Shown here one piece after another: positions 16,410-25,771 of a stretch of 64,000 nucleotides of DNA. Each line of letters starts with the position of its first letter. Positions within the stretch are counted from its first letter, which is position 1. This DNA is from Paraburkholderia hospita (GTDB lineage Bacteria; Pseudomonadota; Gammaproteobacteria; Burkholderiales; Burkholderiaceae): NCBI RefSeq assembly GCF_002902965.1, contig NZ_CP026107.1, positions 744,001 to 808,000 of the forward strand. Direction: 5' to 3'. The position numbers and the translations under genes are program-made. The notes beneath the pieces are model-generated. The model saw nothing but the letters and a program-made list of their open reading frames with translations, had not been told where the DNA came from and did no database searches.

Positions 16410-17501
16410 ATGTCGTTCCTCACATTGACTGACGTTTCGAAGACGTTCGGCGATCTCCATGCCGTGACGGGCATCAACCTCGCGGTGGAAAAAGGCGAAT
16501 TCGTTTCGCTGCTCGGCCCGTCGGGTTGCGGCAAGACGACCACGCTGCAGATGATCGCGGGCTTCATCGAAACGACGCGCGGCCGCATCACGCTCGACGG
16601 CCGCGACATCACGCATATGAAGCCGAACCGGCGCGGCCTCGGCATCGTCTTTCAAAGCTACGCGCTGTTCCCGCATATGAGCGTCGCGCAGAATGTTAGC
16701 TTCGGGCTGGAAATGCGCGGCATCGATAAAGGCGAGCGCGCCGACCGCGTGCGTGAAGCCTTGGCGCTGGTGCGGCTCGATGCGCTCGCGCATCGCTTTC
16801 CGCGCGAATTGTCGGGCGGTCAAAGGCAGCGTGTCGCGATTGCGCGCGCGATCGTGATCGCGCCGCCCGTGCTGCTGCTCGACGAGCCGATGTCGAACCT
16901 CGATGCGAAGCTGCGCGAGGACATGCAGTTCGAACTGCGCTCGATTCAACGCAAAATCGGCACGACGACGATCATGGTCACGCACGATCAATCCGAAGCG
17001 CTGTCGATCAGCGACCGCGTGGTCGTGATGGAAGCGGGGCGCATCACGCAGATCGACACGCCGTATCGCGCGTACGAGCGGCCCGAGAATCTGTTCGTTT
17101 CGCAGTTCATCGGCAAGGCGAACATGCTGGCGGGCAAGGTCGTATCGCGCGACGGCGACGCGATCGGTATCGACCTCGGCCACGATCTCGCGGAGACGGG
17201 CAGCATGACGCAGCTTGCCGCGCAAGGTCAGGCAATCGACGTCGGCGACGCCGTCACGCTATGCATTCGCCCGGAAAAACTGCGGCTCTGCGCGCCCGAC
17301 CAGGGGCGTCTCGCGGGCAACGTGACGAGCCGGTTCTTTCTCGGCAGCCAATGGCTTTACCGGCTCGACAGCCGCGTCGGCGAGATGCTCGTGTGCTGCC
17401 AGAACGAAGGCAACGAGCCGTTTTCGGAGGGCGCGAAAGTCGGCATCGACTGGCATAGCGATTCGCTGCGCCTGATCGGCCAGGAGCGCGCGCATGGATA
17501 G
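16410..17501 (+). CDS. ABC transporter ATP-binding protein, spermidine/putrescine type
   Basis: A 363-residue importer ATPase. Walker A GPSGCGKT is at residues 36-43, followed by the signature LSGGQRQR, Walker B LLLDEP, the D-loop SNLD and the switch His in MVTHDQSEA. A C-terminal TOBE/OB-fold regulatory domain follows about residue 240, as in PotA and the Fe3+/polyamine CUT group. It powers the two permeases that follow, with which it overlaps by 8 bp. It is the first gene of an operon that also encodes an oxidase and a binding protein. Confidence 0.95.
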   Translation: MSFLTLTDVSKTFGDLHAVTGINLAVEKGEFVSLLGPSGCGKTTTLQMIAGFIETTRGRITLDGRDITHMKPNRRGLGIVFQSYALFPHMSVAQNVSFGLEMRGIDKGERADRVREALALVRLDALAHRFPRELSGGQRQRVAIARAIVIAPPVLLLDEPMSNLDAKLREDMQFELRSIQRKIGTTTIMVTHDQSEALSISDRVVVMEAGRITQIDTPYRAYERPENLFVSQFIGKANMLAGKVVSRDGDAIGIDLGHDLAETGSMTQLAAQGQAIDVGDAVTLCIRPEKLRLCAPDQGRLAGNVTSRFFLGSQWLYRLDSRVGEMLVCCQNEGNEPFSEGAKVGIDWHSDSLRLIGQERAHG

Positions 17502-18399
17502 CACATTGCCCGCCACGCAAAGCGCGAACCGAAGCGCGGCGCGCGCGCCGTGGCGCGCCTTCGTGCCGCTCTGGCTGATGAGCGCGCCCGCGTTGATTCT
17601 GTTCGCGACGCTCGTGCTCGTGCCGCTCGCGATGACGCTCGCGCTGACGTTCTACCGCTTCGATCCCGCCAGCGGCCCGATCGCGGCATTCGACTTTCAC
17701 AACTATGTCGAAGTGCTCGGCTCATCGTATTTCCACACGATCTTTCTGCGCACCTTCGGCATTGCCTTGCTGACGACCGTACTGTGCGTCGCGATCGGCA
17801 CGCCCGAAGCGTATGTGTTGTCGCGCATGCGCGACCCGTGGCGCTCGCTCTTCCTGCTGGTGATTCTCGCGCCGCTGCTGGTGTCGGTGGTGGTGCGCGC
17901 ATTCGGCTGGAGCATGCTGCTCAACACGAACGGGCTCGTGAATCAGGCGTTCGCGCTGTTCGGCCTCGGACCGTACAAGCTCGAATACACGACCTTTGCC
18001 ATCGTCATCGCGCTCGTGCACGTGATGCTGCCGTTCATGGTGATTCCCGTGTGGACTGCATTGCAACGGCTCGATCCGCAGACGGAGAACGCGGCGTTGT
18101 CGCTAATGGCCTCGCCCGCGACGACGATGCGCCGCATCGTGTTGCCGCAACTCGTGCCCGGCATTCTGTCCGGTAGCCTGATGGTGTTCGGCCTCTCGGC
18201 GAGCGCGTTCGCGATTCCCGGCCTGCTCGGCGGACGTCGCCTGAAGGTGGCGGCAACGGCAGTCTACGACCAGTTCCTGAGTTCGATGAACTGGCCGCTC
18301 GGCGCGACGATCGCGGTGCTGCTGCTGGTCGCGAACCTGGTGGTGATGCTCACCTACTACCGCGTCCTCGAGCGGCGCTACACGCGCAGCATGGGCTGA
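17494..18399 (+). CDS. ABC transporter permease, PotB-like
   Basis: A 301-residue inner-membrane permease with about six transmembrane helices, starting after a short cytosolic Arg/Ala-rich N terminus. The EAA-like loop (NAALSLMASPATTMRRIVLPQLVPGIL, read in part) lies about residue 205 and contacts the ATPase. It pairs with the permease at 18424. It overlaps the ATPase gene, so translation is probably coupled. Confidence 0.93.
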   Translation: MDSTLPATQSANRSAARAPWRAFVPLWLMSAPALILFATLVLVPLAMTLALTFYRFDPASGPIAAFDFHNYVEVLGSSYFHTIFLRTFGIALLTTVLCVAIGTPEAYVLSRMRDPWRSLFLLVILAPLLVSVVVRAFGWSMLLNTNGLVNQAFALFGLGPYKLEYTTFAIVIALVHVMLPFMVIPVWTALQRLDPQTENAALSLMASPATTMRRIVLPQLVPGILSGSLMVFGLSASAFAIPGLLGGRRLKVAATAVYDQFLSSMNWPLGATIAVLLLVANLVVMLTYYRVLERRYTRSMG

Positions 18400-18423
18400 C
18401 GCGAACCCGACAGGCGAAACATC

Positions 18424-19218
18424 ATGCGCAAGAACGGCCCCATTGCCCTCGCGTTCCACACCATCGTGATCCTTTTCGTGCTCGCGCCACTGGCGATCGT
18501 CGTGCTGGTCGCCTTCACGCCCGACGAAACCTTGACGCTGCCCACGCACGGTTTCTCGTTGCGCTGGTTCCGCGCGATTCTCGACTATCCCGACTTCATC
18601 ACGGCTTTCTTCAACAGCCTGAAACTGGCCTTCGCGTCGGCGACGCTGTCGCTCGTCGTGGCATTGCCGGCGGGCCTGGCGATTGGCCGCGCGCGCTTTC
18701 CGGGGCGCAATTTTCTCAATGCGTTGCTGCTGTCGCCGCTGGTGATTCCCGGCCTCGTGCTCGGCATTGCGATGCTGCGCTTCTTCGCGCTGATCGGCGT
18801 GACGGGTTCTTTCGCGTGGCTGATTCTTGCGCACATGGTCGTGATCACACCGTTCGTGATGCGCCTCGTGCTTGCGTCGGTGAGCGGGCTGGACCGCAGC
18901 ATCGAGCACGCGGCGTCGTCGCTCGGCGCCGATGCATGGACCACGTTCCGCCGCATCACGCTGCCGATGATCGTGCCCGGCATCACGGGCGGCTGGCTGC
19001 TCGCGTTCATCAACAGCTTCGACGAGTTGACGATGTCGATCTTCGTCACGTCGCCGCAGACGGTCACGTTGCCGGTACGGATGTACATGTACGCCACCGA
19101 ATCGATCGATCCGATGATGGCTTCCGTTTCCGCGCTCGTCATCTTCATCACGGCGGGCGCGATGCTGCTGCTCGACCGTGTCTACGGTCTCAACCGGATT
19201 CTGATTGGCCAGCACTGA
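18424..19218 (+). CDS. ABC transporter permease, PotC-like
   Basis: A 264-residue inner-membrane permease, second half of the channel. The EAA loop is around EHAASSLGADAWTTFRRI and is followed by ITLPMIVPGITGG. About six helices. Its stop overlaps the start of the iron-sulfur subunit gene (TGATG), which ties transport and oxidation into one transcript. Confidence 0.93.
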   Translation: MRKNGPIALAFHTIVILFVLAPLAIVVLVAFTPDETLTLPTHGFSLRWFRAILDYPDFITAFFNSLKLAFASATLSLVVALPAGLAIGRARFPGRNFLNALLLSPLVIPGLVLGIAMLRFFALIGVTGSFAWLILAHMVVITPFVMRLVLASVSGLDRSIEHAASSLGADAWTTFRRITLPMIVPGITGGWLLAFINSFDELTMSIFVTSPQTVTLPVRMYMYATESIDPMMASVSALVIFITAGAMLLLDRVYGLNRILIGQH

Positions 19219-19538
19219 TGGCTTCTTTCTCTCCCGCTCACATGTCCCGTTCCAACAGCCAGTTGCTGCGCGTGGCCGAAGCCGGACGCGCGCCGGTGTC
19301 GTTCTTTCTCGATGGCGTCGAAGTCGGCGCGCTGACGGGCGATACCGTGCTGACGGCAATTTTGATGCAGCAGCGCCACGTGCGTCACAGCGAATTCAGC
19401 GGCGAGCCGCGCGCGGGCTTTTGCATGATCGGCGCGTGCCAGGACTGCTGGGTGCGCTGCGAAGACGGCGCGCGGATTCGCGCGTGTTCGACGCTGGTGA
19501 AAGAAGGCATGCGGATCGTGACGAAGGGTGCGCGATGA
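19218..19538 (+). CDS. [2Fe-2S] subunit of a multicomponent amino-acid/opine oxidase
   Basis: A 106-residue small ferredoxin-like subunit (Fer2_4, HcnA/SoxA-small type). The Cys set GFCMIGACQDCWVRC plus a later AC STLV Cys matches the plant-type [2Fe-2S] ligand pattern. The family supplies the small subunit of hydrogen cyanide synthase, opine oxidase, D-hydroxyproline dehydrogenase and sarcosine-oxidase-like enzymes. It shares 4-bp stop/start overlaps with both neighbours, so stoichiometric assembly with the two flavoproteins is inferred. Confidence 0.9.
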   Translation: MASFSPAHMSRSNSQLLRVAEAGRAPVSFFLDGVEVGALTGDTVLTAILMQQRHVRHSEFSGEPRAGFCMIGACQDCWVRCEDGARIRACSTLVKEGMRIVTKGAR

Positions 19539-20968
19539 GTAGCGGGCAACAGGTAGTGATCGTCGGCGCGGGGCCTGCGGGGATTCGCGCGGCGCAGACG
19601 CTGGTGGCGGCCGGCATCCGGCCCATCGTGCTCGATGAGAACGCGCGCTGGGGCGGACAGATTTATCGCCAGCCGCCTGCCGATGCGGGCTTCAGCCGTA
19701 GCAAGGCGACGCTCTATGGCTTCGAGTCGAAGAAGGCCGATGCCGTGCACGAGACGATGCGCGCGCTTCTGCCGCAGATCGACTATCGGCCGGAAACGCT
19801 CGTATGGTCGTGCGAAGGCCGCAGGCTGGACACGATCCGCAATGGCCGCGAGGTGAGCGTGGCGTTCACGCAGTTGATCGTCGCGAGCGGCGCGACGGAT
19901 CGCGTGTTGCCCGTGCCGGGCTGGACGTTGCCCGGCGTTTATACGCTGGGCGGCGCGCAGGTTGCGCTGAAGGCGCAGGGAAGCGCGATCGGGCGGCGCG
20001 TCGTGCTGGCGGGCACGGGGCCGTTGCTGTACCTCGTTGCGTATCAATACGTGAAGGCAGGCGCGCGGATCGAAGCTGTGCTGGACACGAGCGCGTGGTC
20101 GAACCAGGTCGCGGCGGTGCCGAAGCTCATCAGTCAGCCATCGACGTTCGCCAAGGGCGTCTATTACCTGGCGTGGCTCAAGGCTCGTGGCGTCAGAGTG
20201 GAGCGTGGCGTGACGCTGGTTGGTATCGACGGTGAAGGGGGCGTGGCGGGCATTCGCTTCAAGGCATCGCATGAGAACGAGCGCATCGAAACGATTGCCT
20301 GCGATGCAGTCGGCCTCGGCTTCGGCTTGCGCCCGGAAACGCAACTGGCCGATCTCGCCGGATGCCGCTTTCGCTTCGATCCATTGAACGGCTGCTGGTT
20401 GCCCGAGCGCGACGCGGCGGGCCGTAGCTCGATGCCGGGCATCTATCTCGCGGGCGATGGCGCGGGCATCGCGGGCGCGGATGCGGCTGAACTCGCGGGC
20501 CGACGTGCGGCGCTCGCGCTGCTCGACGATCTCGGCATTGCGCATCCTGCGCAGGCGGATGGCCTCGATGCCGCGATGCTAGAGCATCGCTTGCAGCGCA
20601 TTGCCGTGTTTCGCGCAGGTATCGAAGCGGCCTTCGCTCCACCCTCGCAACCAGCGAAGCAATGGCCCGACGACATGACCGTCTGCCGCTGCGAAGAAGT
20701 CGATGCGGGCACGTTGCGGCGCTGCATTCGCGGCGGCGAAGCAAGCGAGATCAACCGGCTCAAGGCGTTGACGCGCGTCGGCATGGGCCGCTGCCAGGGG
20801 CGCATGTGCGGCGAAGCGGCCATTGCGTTGCTGAGCGAGGAAACGGGGCGTCCGGTGGAAAGCGTCGGGCGGTTGCGCAGTCAGGCGCCCATCAAGCCCA
20901 TTCCCATTTCGCCGATGCTGTTCGACGACGACGTCGCCGCGATTCCCGAGGAGGCACGCGATGAGTGA
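19535..20968 (+). CDS. FAD/NAD-binding subunit of opine-oxidase/HcnB-like dehydrogenase
   Basis: A 477-residue pyridine-nucleotide-disulfide-type flavoprotein. N-terminal FAD motif VVIVGAGPAGIRAAQTL; second dinucleotide fold GRRVVLAGTGPLLYLVA; and a C-terminal BFD-like [2Fe-2S] domain with VCRCEEVD and MGRCQGRMCGEA. This architecture matches HcnB, OoxA and the alpha subunit of D-hydroxyproline dehydrogenase. It probably receives electrons from the DAO-type subunit encoded next and passes them to the membrane chain. ATGA overlap with the upstream gene and 8-bp overlap with the next. Confidence 0.92.
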   Translation: MSSGQQVVIVGAGPAGIRAAQTLVAAGIRPIVLDENARWGGQIYRQPPADAGFSRSKATLYGFESKKADAVHETMRALLPQIDYRPETLVWSCEGRRLDTIRNGREVSVAFTQLIVASGATDRVLPVPGWTLPGVYTLGGAQVALKAQGSAIGRRVVLAGTGPLLYLVAYQYVKAGARIEAVLDTSAWSNQVAAVPKLISQPSTFAKGVYYLAWLKARGVRVERGVTLVGIDGEGGVAGIRFKASHENERIETIACDAVGLGFGLRPETQLADLAGCRFRFDPLNGCWLPERDAAGRSSMPGIYLAGDGAGIAGADAAELAGRRAALALLDDLGIAHPAQADGLDAAMLEHRLQRIAVFRAGIEAAFAPPSQPAKQWPDDMTVCRCEEVDAGTLRRCIRGGEASEINRLKALTRVGMGRCQGRMCGEAAIALLSEETGRPVESVGRLRSQAPIKPIPISPMLFDDDVAAIPEEARDE

Positions 20969-22088
20969 CGCCGTCCACTATCAGGTCGTGATCGCGGGCG
21001 GCGGGCTGGTCGGCTCGTCGGCGGCGCTGGCGCTCGCGCGGCGCGGTGTGCGCGTGGGCCTGTTCGAGCGGCGCTATTGCGGCGCGCAGGCCAGCGGCGT
21101 CAACTACGGCGGCGTGCGATGCCAGGGACGCCCCGCCGAACAGATGCCGCTTGCGATGCGCGCACGGCGCGTGTGGGACCGCTTGCCCGAACTGATCGGC
21201 ATCGACGGAGAACTCGTCGTCTCGGGGCATCTGCGTCTGGCGCGGCGCGACAGCGATTTTGCCGTGCTCGAAACGTGGGCCGCGATGGCGCGTGAACACG
21301 GGCTCGAAACCGAGCTGCTGGCAGGCGCGGCGTTCCGCAAGCGCTATCCGTGGCTCGGCGAGGCCGCGCTGGGCGGCTCGCTGTGCATGAGCGACGGTCA
21401 CGCGAATCCGCGCCTCGTGTCGCCCGCGTTCGCGCGCGCGGCGCAACAGGCGGGCGCCGTGGTGCGCGAGCAAACCGCGCTCACCGATATCACGCACGAC
21501 GGCACGCGCTTCCAGATTCGCGCGGGCGACGAGCGCATCACGGCCGACTGGCTGATCAACACTGCGGGCGCATGGGCGAACACGGTCGCGGGCTTTTTCA
21601 ACGAAGCCGTGCCGATGAAGCCGATCTATCCAAACATGTGGGTGACCGAGCCGTTGCCGCGCTTCGTCACGCACAACCTGGGCGTCGTGGGCGGTGGCGT
21701 GTACGCGCGCCAGGTCGAACGGGGCAACTGCGTGATCGGTGGCGGGCGCGGACATGGCGACGGCGAATACGCGCAACCTTCGACTCAAACCACGCGCGCC
21801 GTGATGCGGGACGCGTGTGCGCTGCTGCCGGCGTTGCGCGACGCGTTGCTGATCCGCACGTGGAGCGGCGTCGAAGGCGAGACGCCTGACAGCAATCCCG
21901 TGATCGGCGCGAGCCAGAAGGTGCCGCGCCTGCTGCATGCATTCGGTTTTTCGGGCGGCGGCTTTCTGCTTGCGCCCGGTGTCGGCGAAGTGCTGGCCGA
22001 CCTCGTGATCGACGGCGAGACTTCGACGCCGCTCGATGCGTTTGCGATCGGCCGCTTCAACCGAAGCGCGATCCCCGCTGTTCTTTAA
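20961..22088 (+). CDS. FAD-dependent oxidoreductase, DAO family (HcnC/OoxB-like catalytic subunit)
   Basis: A 375-residue D-amino-acid-oxidase-fold flavoprotein. N-terminal YQVVIAGGGLVGSSAALALA binds FAD; GFSGGGFLLAPGVGEVLADL near the C terminus is the typical second FAD contact. It is the likely substrate-oxidising subunit (secondary or D-amino acids, glycine, sarcosine, opines). The substrate is not deducible, because the epimerase, deaminase and dehydrogenase partners of the hydroxyproline pathway are absent nearby. Confidence 0.92.
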   Translation: MSDAVHYQVVIAGGGLVGSSAALALARRGVRVGLFERRYCGAQASGVNYGGVRCQGRPAEQMPLAMRARRVWDRLPELIGIDGELVVSGHLRLARRDSDFAVLETWAAMAREHGLETELLAGAAFRKRYPWLGEAALGGSLCMSDGHANPRLVSPAFARAAQQAGAVVREQTALTDITHDGTRFQIRAGDERITADWLINTAGAWANTVAGFFNEAVPMKPIYPNMWVTEPLPRFVTHNLGVVGGGVYARQVERGNCVIGGGRGHGDGEYAQPSTQTTRAVMRDACALLPALRDALLIRTWSGVEGETPDSNPVIGASQKVPRLLHAFGFSGGGFLLAPGVGEVLADLVIDGETSTPLDAFAIGRFNRSAIPAVL

Positions 22089-22108
22089 TCCTGACAAGGA
22101 GACCCACA

Positions 22109-23155
22109 ATGAAGCTGTCAAGCACGGTCGCGGCGCTGGCCGCCGTGTTCGCGATCGGGGCGGCTGCGCCCGCCTGGTCGCAAACCAAAACGATATACAT
22201 CGGCATGAACGGCGGCCCGATGGAGAAGGCGTACACGAGCCAGGTGCTGCCCGACTTCGAGAAGGCGAACAACGTGAAGGTGGTCGTGGTGCCGGGCACT
22301 TCGTCCGATGTGCTGGCGAAGCTGCTCGCCAATCGCAACAGCCCGCAGATTCACGTCGCGTTTCTCGATGACGGCGTGATGGCGCGTGCCGTCAGCATGG
22401 GTGTGTGCCAGAAGCTCGACGATGCGCCCGTGCTGAAAGAGCTGTATCCGTTCGCGCGCATGAAGGATGACATCGGCGCGGGCGTGCAGCTCGGCATGAC
22501 GGGTATCGGCTACAACACGAAACTGTTCGCCGAGAAAGGCTGGGCGCCGCCAACATCGTGGATGGATTTCGCCAATCCGAAGTACAAGGGCAAAGTGGTG
22601 TTTCAGTCCGCGTCGAGCAGCACGTTCGGCCTGCACGGCTTTCTCGCGATCAACCGCTTGATGGGCGGCAACGATCAGAACGTCGAGCCCGGTTTCAGCA
22701 AATGGTCGAGCACGGTTGGGCCGAATGTCGTCGAGTACATTCCCAATTCGGCGAAGCTCTCGGAGATGGTGCAGACGGGTGAAGCGGGTCTCTTCCCGCT
22801 GACGCCGACGGCTGTCGGCGATCTGCAGGACAAGGGCATTCCCGTTGGCTACGCGAATCCGAAAGAAGGCGCGGTGCTGCTGCTGGTCGATCTTTGCGTC
22901 GTGAAGAACAACGCCGATCCGCAGCTTGCGCAAAAGCTCGCTCAATTCCTGTTGTCGGCACCGGCTCAATCGAAAGCGGCGGCAGCGGGCAAGCAGATTC
23001 CGACCAACGAGCACGCAACGATGACACCCGCGATGCAGAAGAGCCTCGGCAATCTGGACGATCTGGTGAAGAAGGTGACGGTCGTCGATTGGGATTCGAT
23101 CAATGCGCATCGTGCGCAATGGGATCAGCGCTGGAACCGGCAGGTCGAGCAGTAA
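22109..23155 (+). CDS. ABC transporter periplasmic substrate-binding protein, PotD-like
   Basis: A 348-residue solute-binding protein with a signal peptide (about residues 1-24, ending AAPAWS) and a type-2 periplasmic fold. IYIGMNGGPMEKAYTSQVLPDF is a conserved N-terminal strand of the CUT/polyamine group. Last gene of the operon, 20 bp after the oxidase gene with AAGGAG upstream. It should deliver the substrate that the downstream oxidase uses, which suggests the unknown compound is a small amine or amino-acid derivative. Confidence 0.93.
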   Translation: MKLSSTVAALAAVFAIGAAAPAWSQTKTIYIGMNGGPMEKAYTSQVLPDFEKANNVKVVVVPGTSSDVLAKLLANRNSPQIHVAFLDDGVMARAVSMGVCQKLDDAPVLKELYPFARMKDDIGAGVQLGMTGIGYNTKLFAEKGWAPPTSWMDFANPKYKGKVVFQSASSSTFGLHGFLAINRLMGGNDQNVEPGFSKWSSTVGPNVVEYIPNSAKLSEMVQTGEAGLFPLTPTAVGDLQDKGIPVGYANPKEGAVLLLVDLCVVKNNADPQLAQKLAQFLLSAPAQSKAAAAGKQIPTNEHATMTPAMQKSLGNLDDLVKKVTVVDWDSINAHRAQWDQRWNRQVEQ

Positions 23156-23526
23156 TGGTCTGATGCGTGCGGCGAGCGGGCCGTGCCGCTTGCCGCCGTG
23201 CGTTACGACTTCGCGTGCCCCTTCTGTCTGTGCCGCGGCGTACAGACAGGCACGAAAAAATCCGGCGTGCTGACAAACTGCACACGAAACGTGTAATTTG
23301 TTCTACGCTATAAAAGTTACCTGCTGCGCATTCACGCTCGTCTCGCGTCGGTGCCGATCGGGAGCCGCCGCGAACTACTTGCGCTCCCGCCAGGTCGTAC
23401 GGCATCATGGCCGGCGGCTAACGTCAGAAGCTCTCTATGCTGATTCCCGATAACCCGCCGGCCGTCGTCAACGACGGTGGCGGCATCCGACGCACTGGTT
23501 GGAACCTGTTACCACGGAGAAAGAAG
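23156..23526. other. Intergenic region before peroxiredoxin
   Basis: No gene is seen. A hairpin-capable stretch TGTCTGT/ACAGACA (about 23226-23251) is followed by an A-run rather than a T-run on the plus strand, so it is not a convincing terminator. The AT-richer stretch near 23270-23320 probably holds the peroxiredoxin promoter. Confidence 0.4.
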
Positions 23527-24180
23527 ATGGCGATTCGACTAGGAGAAGTAGCGCCCGATTTCACGGCGGAAACCACGGAAGGCACGATTCGTTTTCACGA
23601 ATGGATCGGCGATAGCTGGGCAATCCTGTTCTCGCATCCGAAGGACTTCACACCCGTCTGCACGACGGAACTGGGCTACATGGCGGGACTCAAGCCGGAG
23701 TTCGACAAGCGCAATACGAAGATCATCGGACTGAGCATCGACCCTGTAAGCGATCACCAGAAATGGGTGAAGGACATCGAGGAGACGCAGGGCAACGCGA
23801 TCAATTATCCGATGATCGGCGACGCCGATCTGAACGTCGCGAAGCTCTACGACATGATTCACCCGGAAGCGAGCGGCGGCCCGCGCACGGCCGTCGACAA
23901 CGCGACGGTGCGTTCGGTGTTCCTGATCGGGCCGGACAAGAAGGTGAAGGCAATGCTCGTCTATCCGATGAGTACGGGCCGGAATTTCGACGAAGTGCTG
24001 CGTTTGCTGGACTCGCTGCAACTGAACGCGAAGCACACGGTCGCCACGCCCGTGAACTGGAAACCGGGCGAGGACGTGATCATTCCGACATCCGTTTCCG
24101 ATGAAGCTGCCACAGCGAAGTATCCGCAGGGCTTCAAGACGTTGAAGCCGTATCTGCGTTACGTGCAGCAACCCAAGTGA
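23527..24180 (+). CDS. 1-Cys peroxiredoxin (Prx6 type)
   Basis: A 217-residue thiol peroxidase. The peroxidatic motif is HPKDFTPVCTTELGYM with the Cys about residue 46; the long C-terminal domain (about 150-217) is that of the Prx6/1-Cys group rather than AhpC. It reduces hydrogen peroxide and organic or lipid hydroperoxides in the cytoplasm. The start at 23527 has GGAGAAAG upstream and aligns with the family N terminus; upstream in-frame codons lack homology. A GC-rich hairpin follows the gene. Confidence 0.92.
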   Translation: MAIRLGEVAPDFTAETTEGTIRFHEWIGDSWAILFSHPKDFTPVCTTELGYMAGLKPEFDKRNTKIIGLSIDPVSDHQKWVKDIEETQGNAINYPMIGDADLNVAKLYDMIHPEASGGPRTAVDNATVRSVFLIGPDKKVKAMLVYPMSTGRNFDEVLRLLDSLQLNAKHTVATPVNWKPGEDVIIPTSVSDEAATAKYPQGFKTLKPYLRYVQQPK

Positions 24181-24197
24181 GACCTTGAAGCGATGGT

Positions 24198-24229
24198 CCG
24201 GCGCGCGCGCTTTTGAAGCGCGCGCCGGC
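24198..24229 (+). terminator. Candidate terminator hairpin after peroxiredoxin
   Basis: Strong GC hairpin, CCGGCGCGCGCGCTT pairing with AAGCGCGCGCCGG around a TTG loop with a 2-nt bulge. Only a weak T-run (TGATTTCT) follows, so termination may be partial. Confidence 0.5.
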
Positions 24230-24280
24230 GCGTGATTTCTATTCGCATCAGAGACGTTTTCCGACACACGTTGAGAGACC

Positions 24281-25360
24281 GTGAGCGTGCTGATCTTCCG
24301 ACAACTGTTCGACCAGCAATCGTCTACCTACACCTATCTGCTCGCTGACGGCGACACACGCGAAGCCGTGCTGATCGACCCCGTGTTCGAGCAGACGCGC
24401 CGCGATGCCGCTCTGCTCGACGAACTCGGTTTGCGCCTGCTCTATACGATCGACACGCACGTCCATGCGGATCATGTGACGGGCGCGTGGCTGCTGAGCA
24501 AGCGCACAGGCAGCCAGATTGCGATATCGGCGGCGAGCGGCGCGGAGGGCGCGGACCGCTATGTCAGCCACGGCGATTCGATTGCGTTCGGCGCACGGCA
24601 ACTGCGTGTGCGCGCGACGCCTGGTCATACGAATGGCTGCATCAGTCTCGTGCTCGACGACGAATCGATGGCCTTCACGGGCGATTGTCTGCTGATTCGC
24701 GGCACAGGTCGCACGGACTTTCAGAACGGCAATCCACATGCGCTGTTTCGCGCGGTGCACGAGCAGCTTTTCTCGTTGCCCGAAAGCTGCCTGCTGTATC
24801 CGGCACACGATTATCGCGGCCTCACGGTGACGAGCGTGGCCGAAGAGCGGCGGTTTAATCCACGGCTGGGCGGTGAGCTTTGCGAAGACGATTTCGCGGG
24901 CTATATGACGAATCTCGGCCTTGCGCATCCGAGGCAAATCGACGTTGCCGTTCCCGCGAACATGAAATGCGGCGTCTCGGCCAGCGATCCGTCGCTAAAG
25001 CCACAACCCGAATGGGCGCCGCTGACCTACACGTTCGCGGGGATTTGGGAGATTCATCCGCAATGGCTCGAAGAACATCTGCAATCGGTGCAGATCGTCG
25101 ACGTGCGTGAGCCCGACGAATTCGAAGGCCCGCTTGGACGCATTCCCGAAGCGAAGCTGATTTCGCTCGGCAGCCTGGCGAAACGCACGGCGGAACTCGG
25201 CAAGGAACGTCCTATTGTCACCGTCTGTCGCGCGGGCGGCCGTTCGGCGCAGGCGACCGTGATGCTTCGCCAGGCAGGGTTCGAGGATGTCGCGAATCTC
25301 GCGGGCGGCATGTTGCGCTGGCGCGCTGAAGGCCGGGTCGTCGAGAACGGCAGTCTGTAG
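24281..25360 (+). CDS. Persulfide dioxygenase-rhodanese fusion (PRF type)
   Basis: A 359-residue fusion. The N-terminal metallo-beta-lactamase fold has THVHADHVTG and later His/Asp ligands of the mononuclear-iron ETHE1 persulfide dioxygenase, which oxidises glutathione persulfide to sulfite. The C-terminal rhodanese domain (about residues 260-355) carries the active Cys in VTVCRAGGRSAQA. Fusions of this layout are known in Burkholderiaceae and couple sulfite production and sulfur transfer. The start is GTG at 24281. It lies 100 bp after the peroxiredoxin gene, a plausible thiol-stress neighbour. Confidence 0.93.
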   Translation: MSVLIFRQLFDQQSSTYTYLLADGDTREAVLIDPVFEQTRRDAALLDELGLRLLYTIDTHVHADHVTGAWLLSKRTGSQIAISAASGAEGADRYVSHGDSIAFGARQLRVRATPGHTNGCISLVLDDESMAFTGDCLLIRGTGRTDFQNGNPHALFRAVHEQLFSLPESCLLYPAHDYRGLTVTSVAEERRFNPRLGGELCEDDFAGYMTNLGLAHPRQIDVAVPANMKCGVSASDPSLKPQPEWAPLTYTFAGIWEIHPQWLEEHLQSVQIVDVREPDEFEGPLGRIPEAKLISLGSLAKRTAELGKERPIVTVCRAGGRSAQATVMLRQAGFEDVANLAGGMLRWRAEGRVVENGSL

Positions 25361-25771
25361 GCGCCATTTCAGAAGTATTTCTCTCTTTCGTCTGACACAT
25401 CCCTTCAACACAGTGCGCTACGCGGAAAGAAATGCGCGGATGCGCTGCGTCTCTTTCTATCGTCAGGTAGCTTCTTCCCACTGAATGCACGCTGTAAAGA
25501 TGCACATTCTGCGAATGTGTAAGGGGTACTTTTTATATCGTTCAAGCCGGTAGAAACTGGCGAACGTGAATGCACTTATCAGTAGATTTAAATGGTTCGC
25601 TATGCTTATCAATGTTGTTGTCAGGCACATTGCCATTTGATCCCGCCCTTGGACAACACCTCATGGATTTCAGACAATCCTCTCGCGTGATCTCGCCATG
25701 CGCCGTTGCCGCTGATCATACGTGCTAGCGTTAATCGAGCGGTTCCATGCAGGTTGCGACGACAGGGAGGA
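25361..25771. other. Intergenic region, AT-richer
   Basis: No gene is supported. The stretch 25480-25640 is noticeably AT-richer than the surroundings. An inverted repeat CACATTC-TGC-GAATGTG is at 25503-25519 and could be a regulatory site; nothing links it to a known regulator. Frames here lack domain signal. Confidence 0.4.

Noticed and set aside
18103..19359. Minus-strand frame of 418 residues antisense to the permease genes
   Set aside because: His/Arg/Gln-rich translation typical of shadows of membrane-protein genes in GC-rich DNA.
23226..23251. TGTCTGT/ACAGACA hairpin with A-run
   Set aside because: For the plus strand an A-run is not a terminator tail, and no minus-strand gene ends here.
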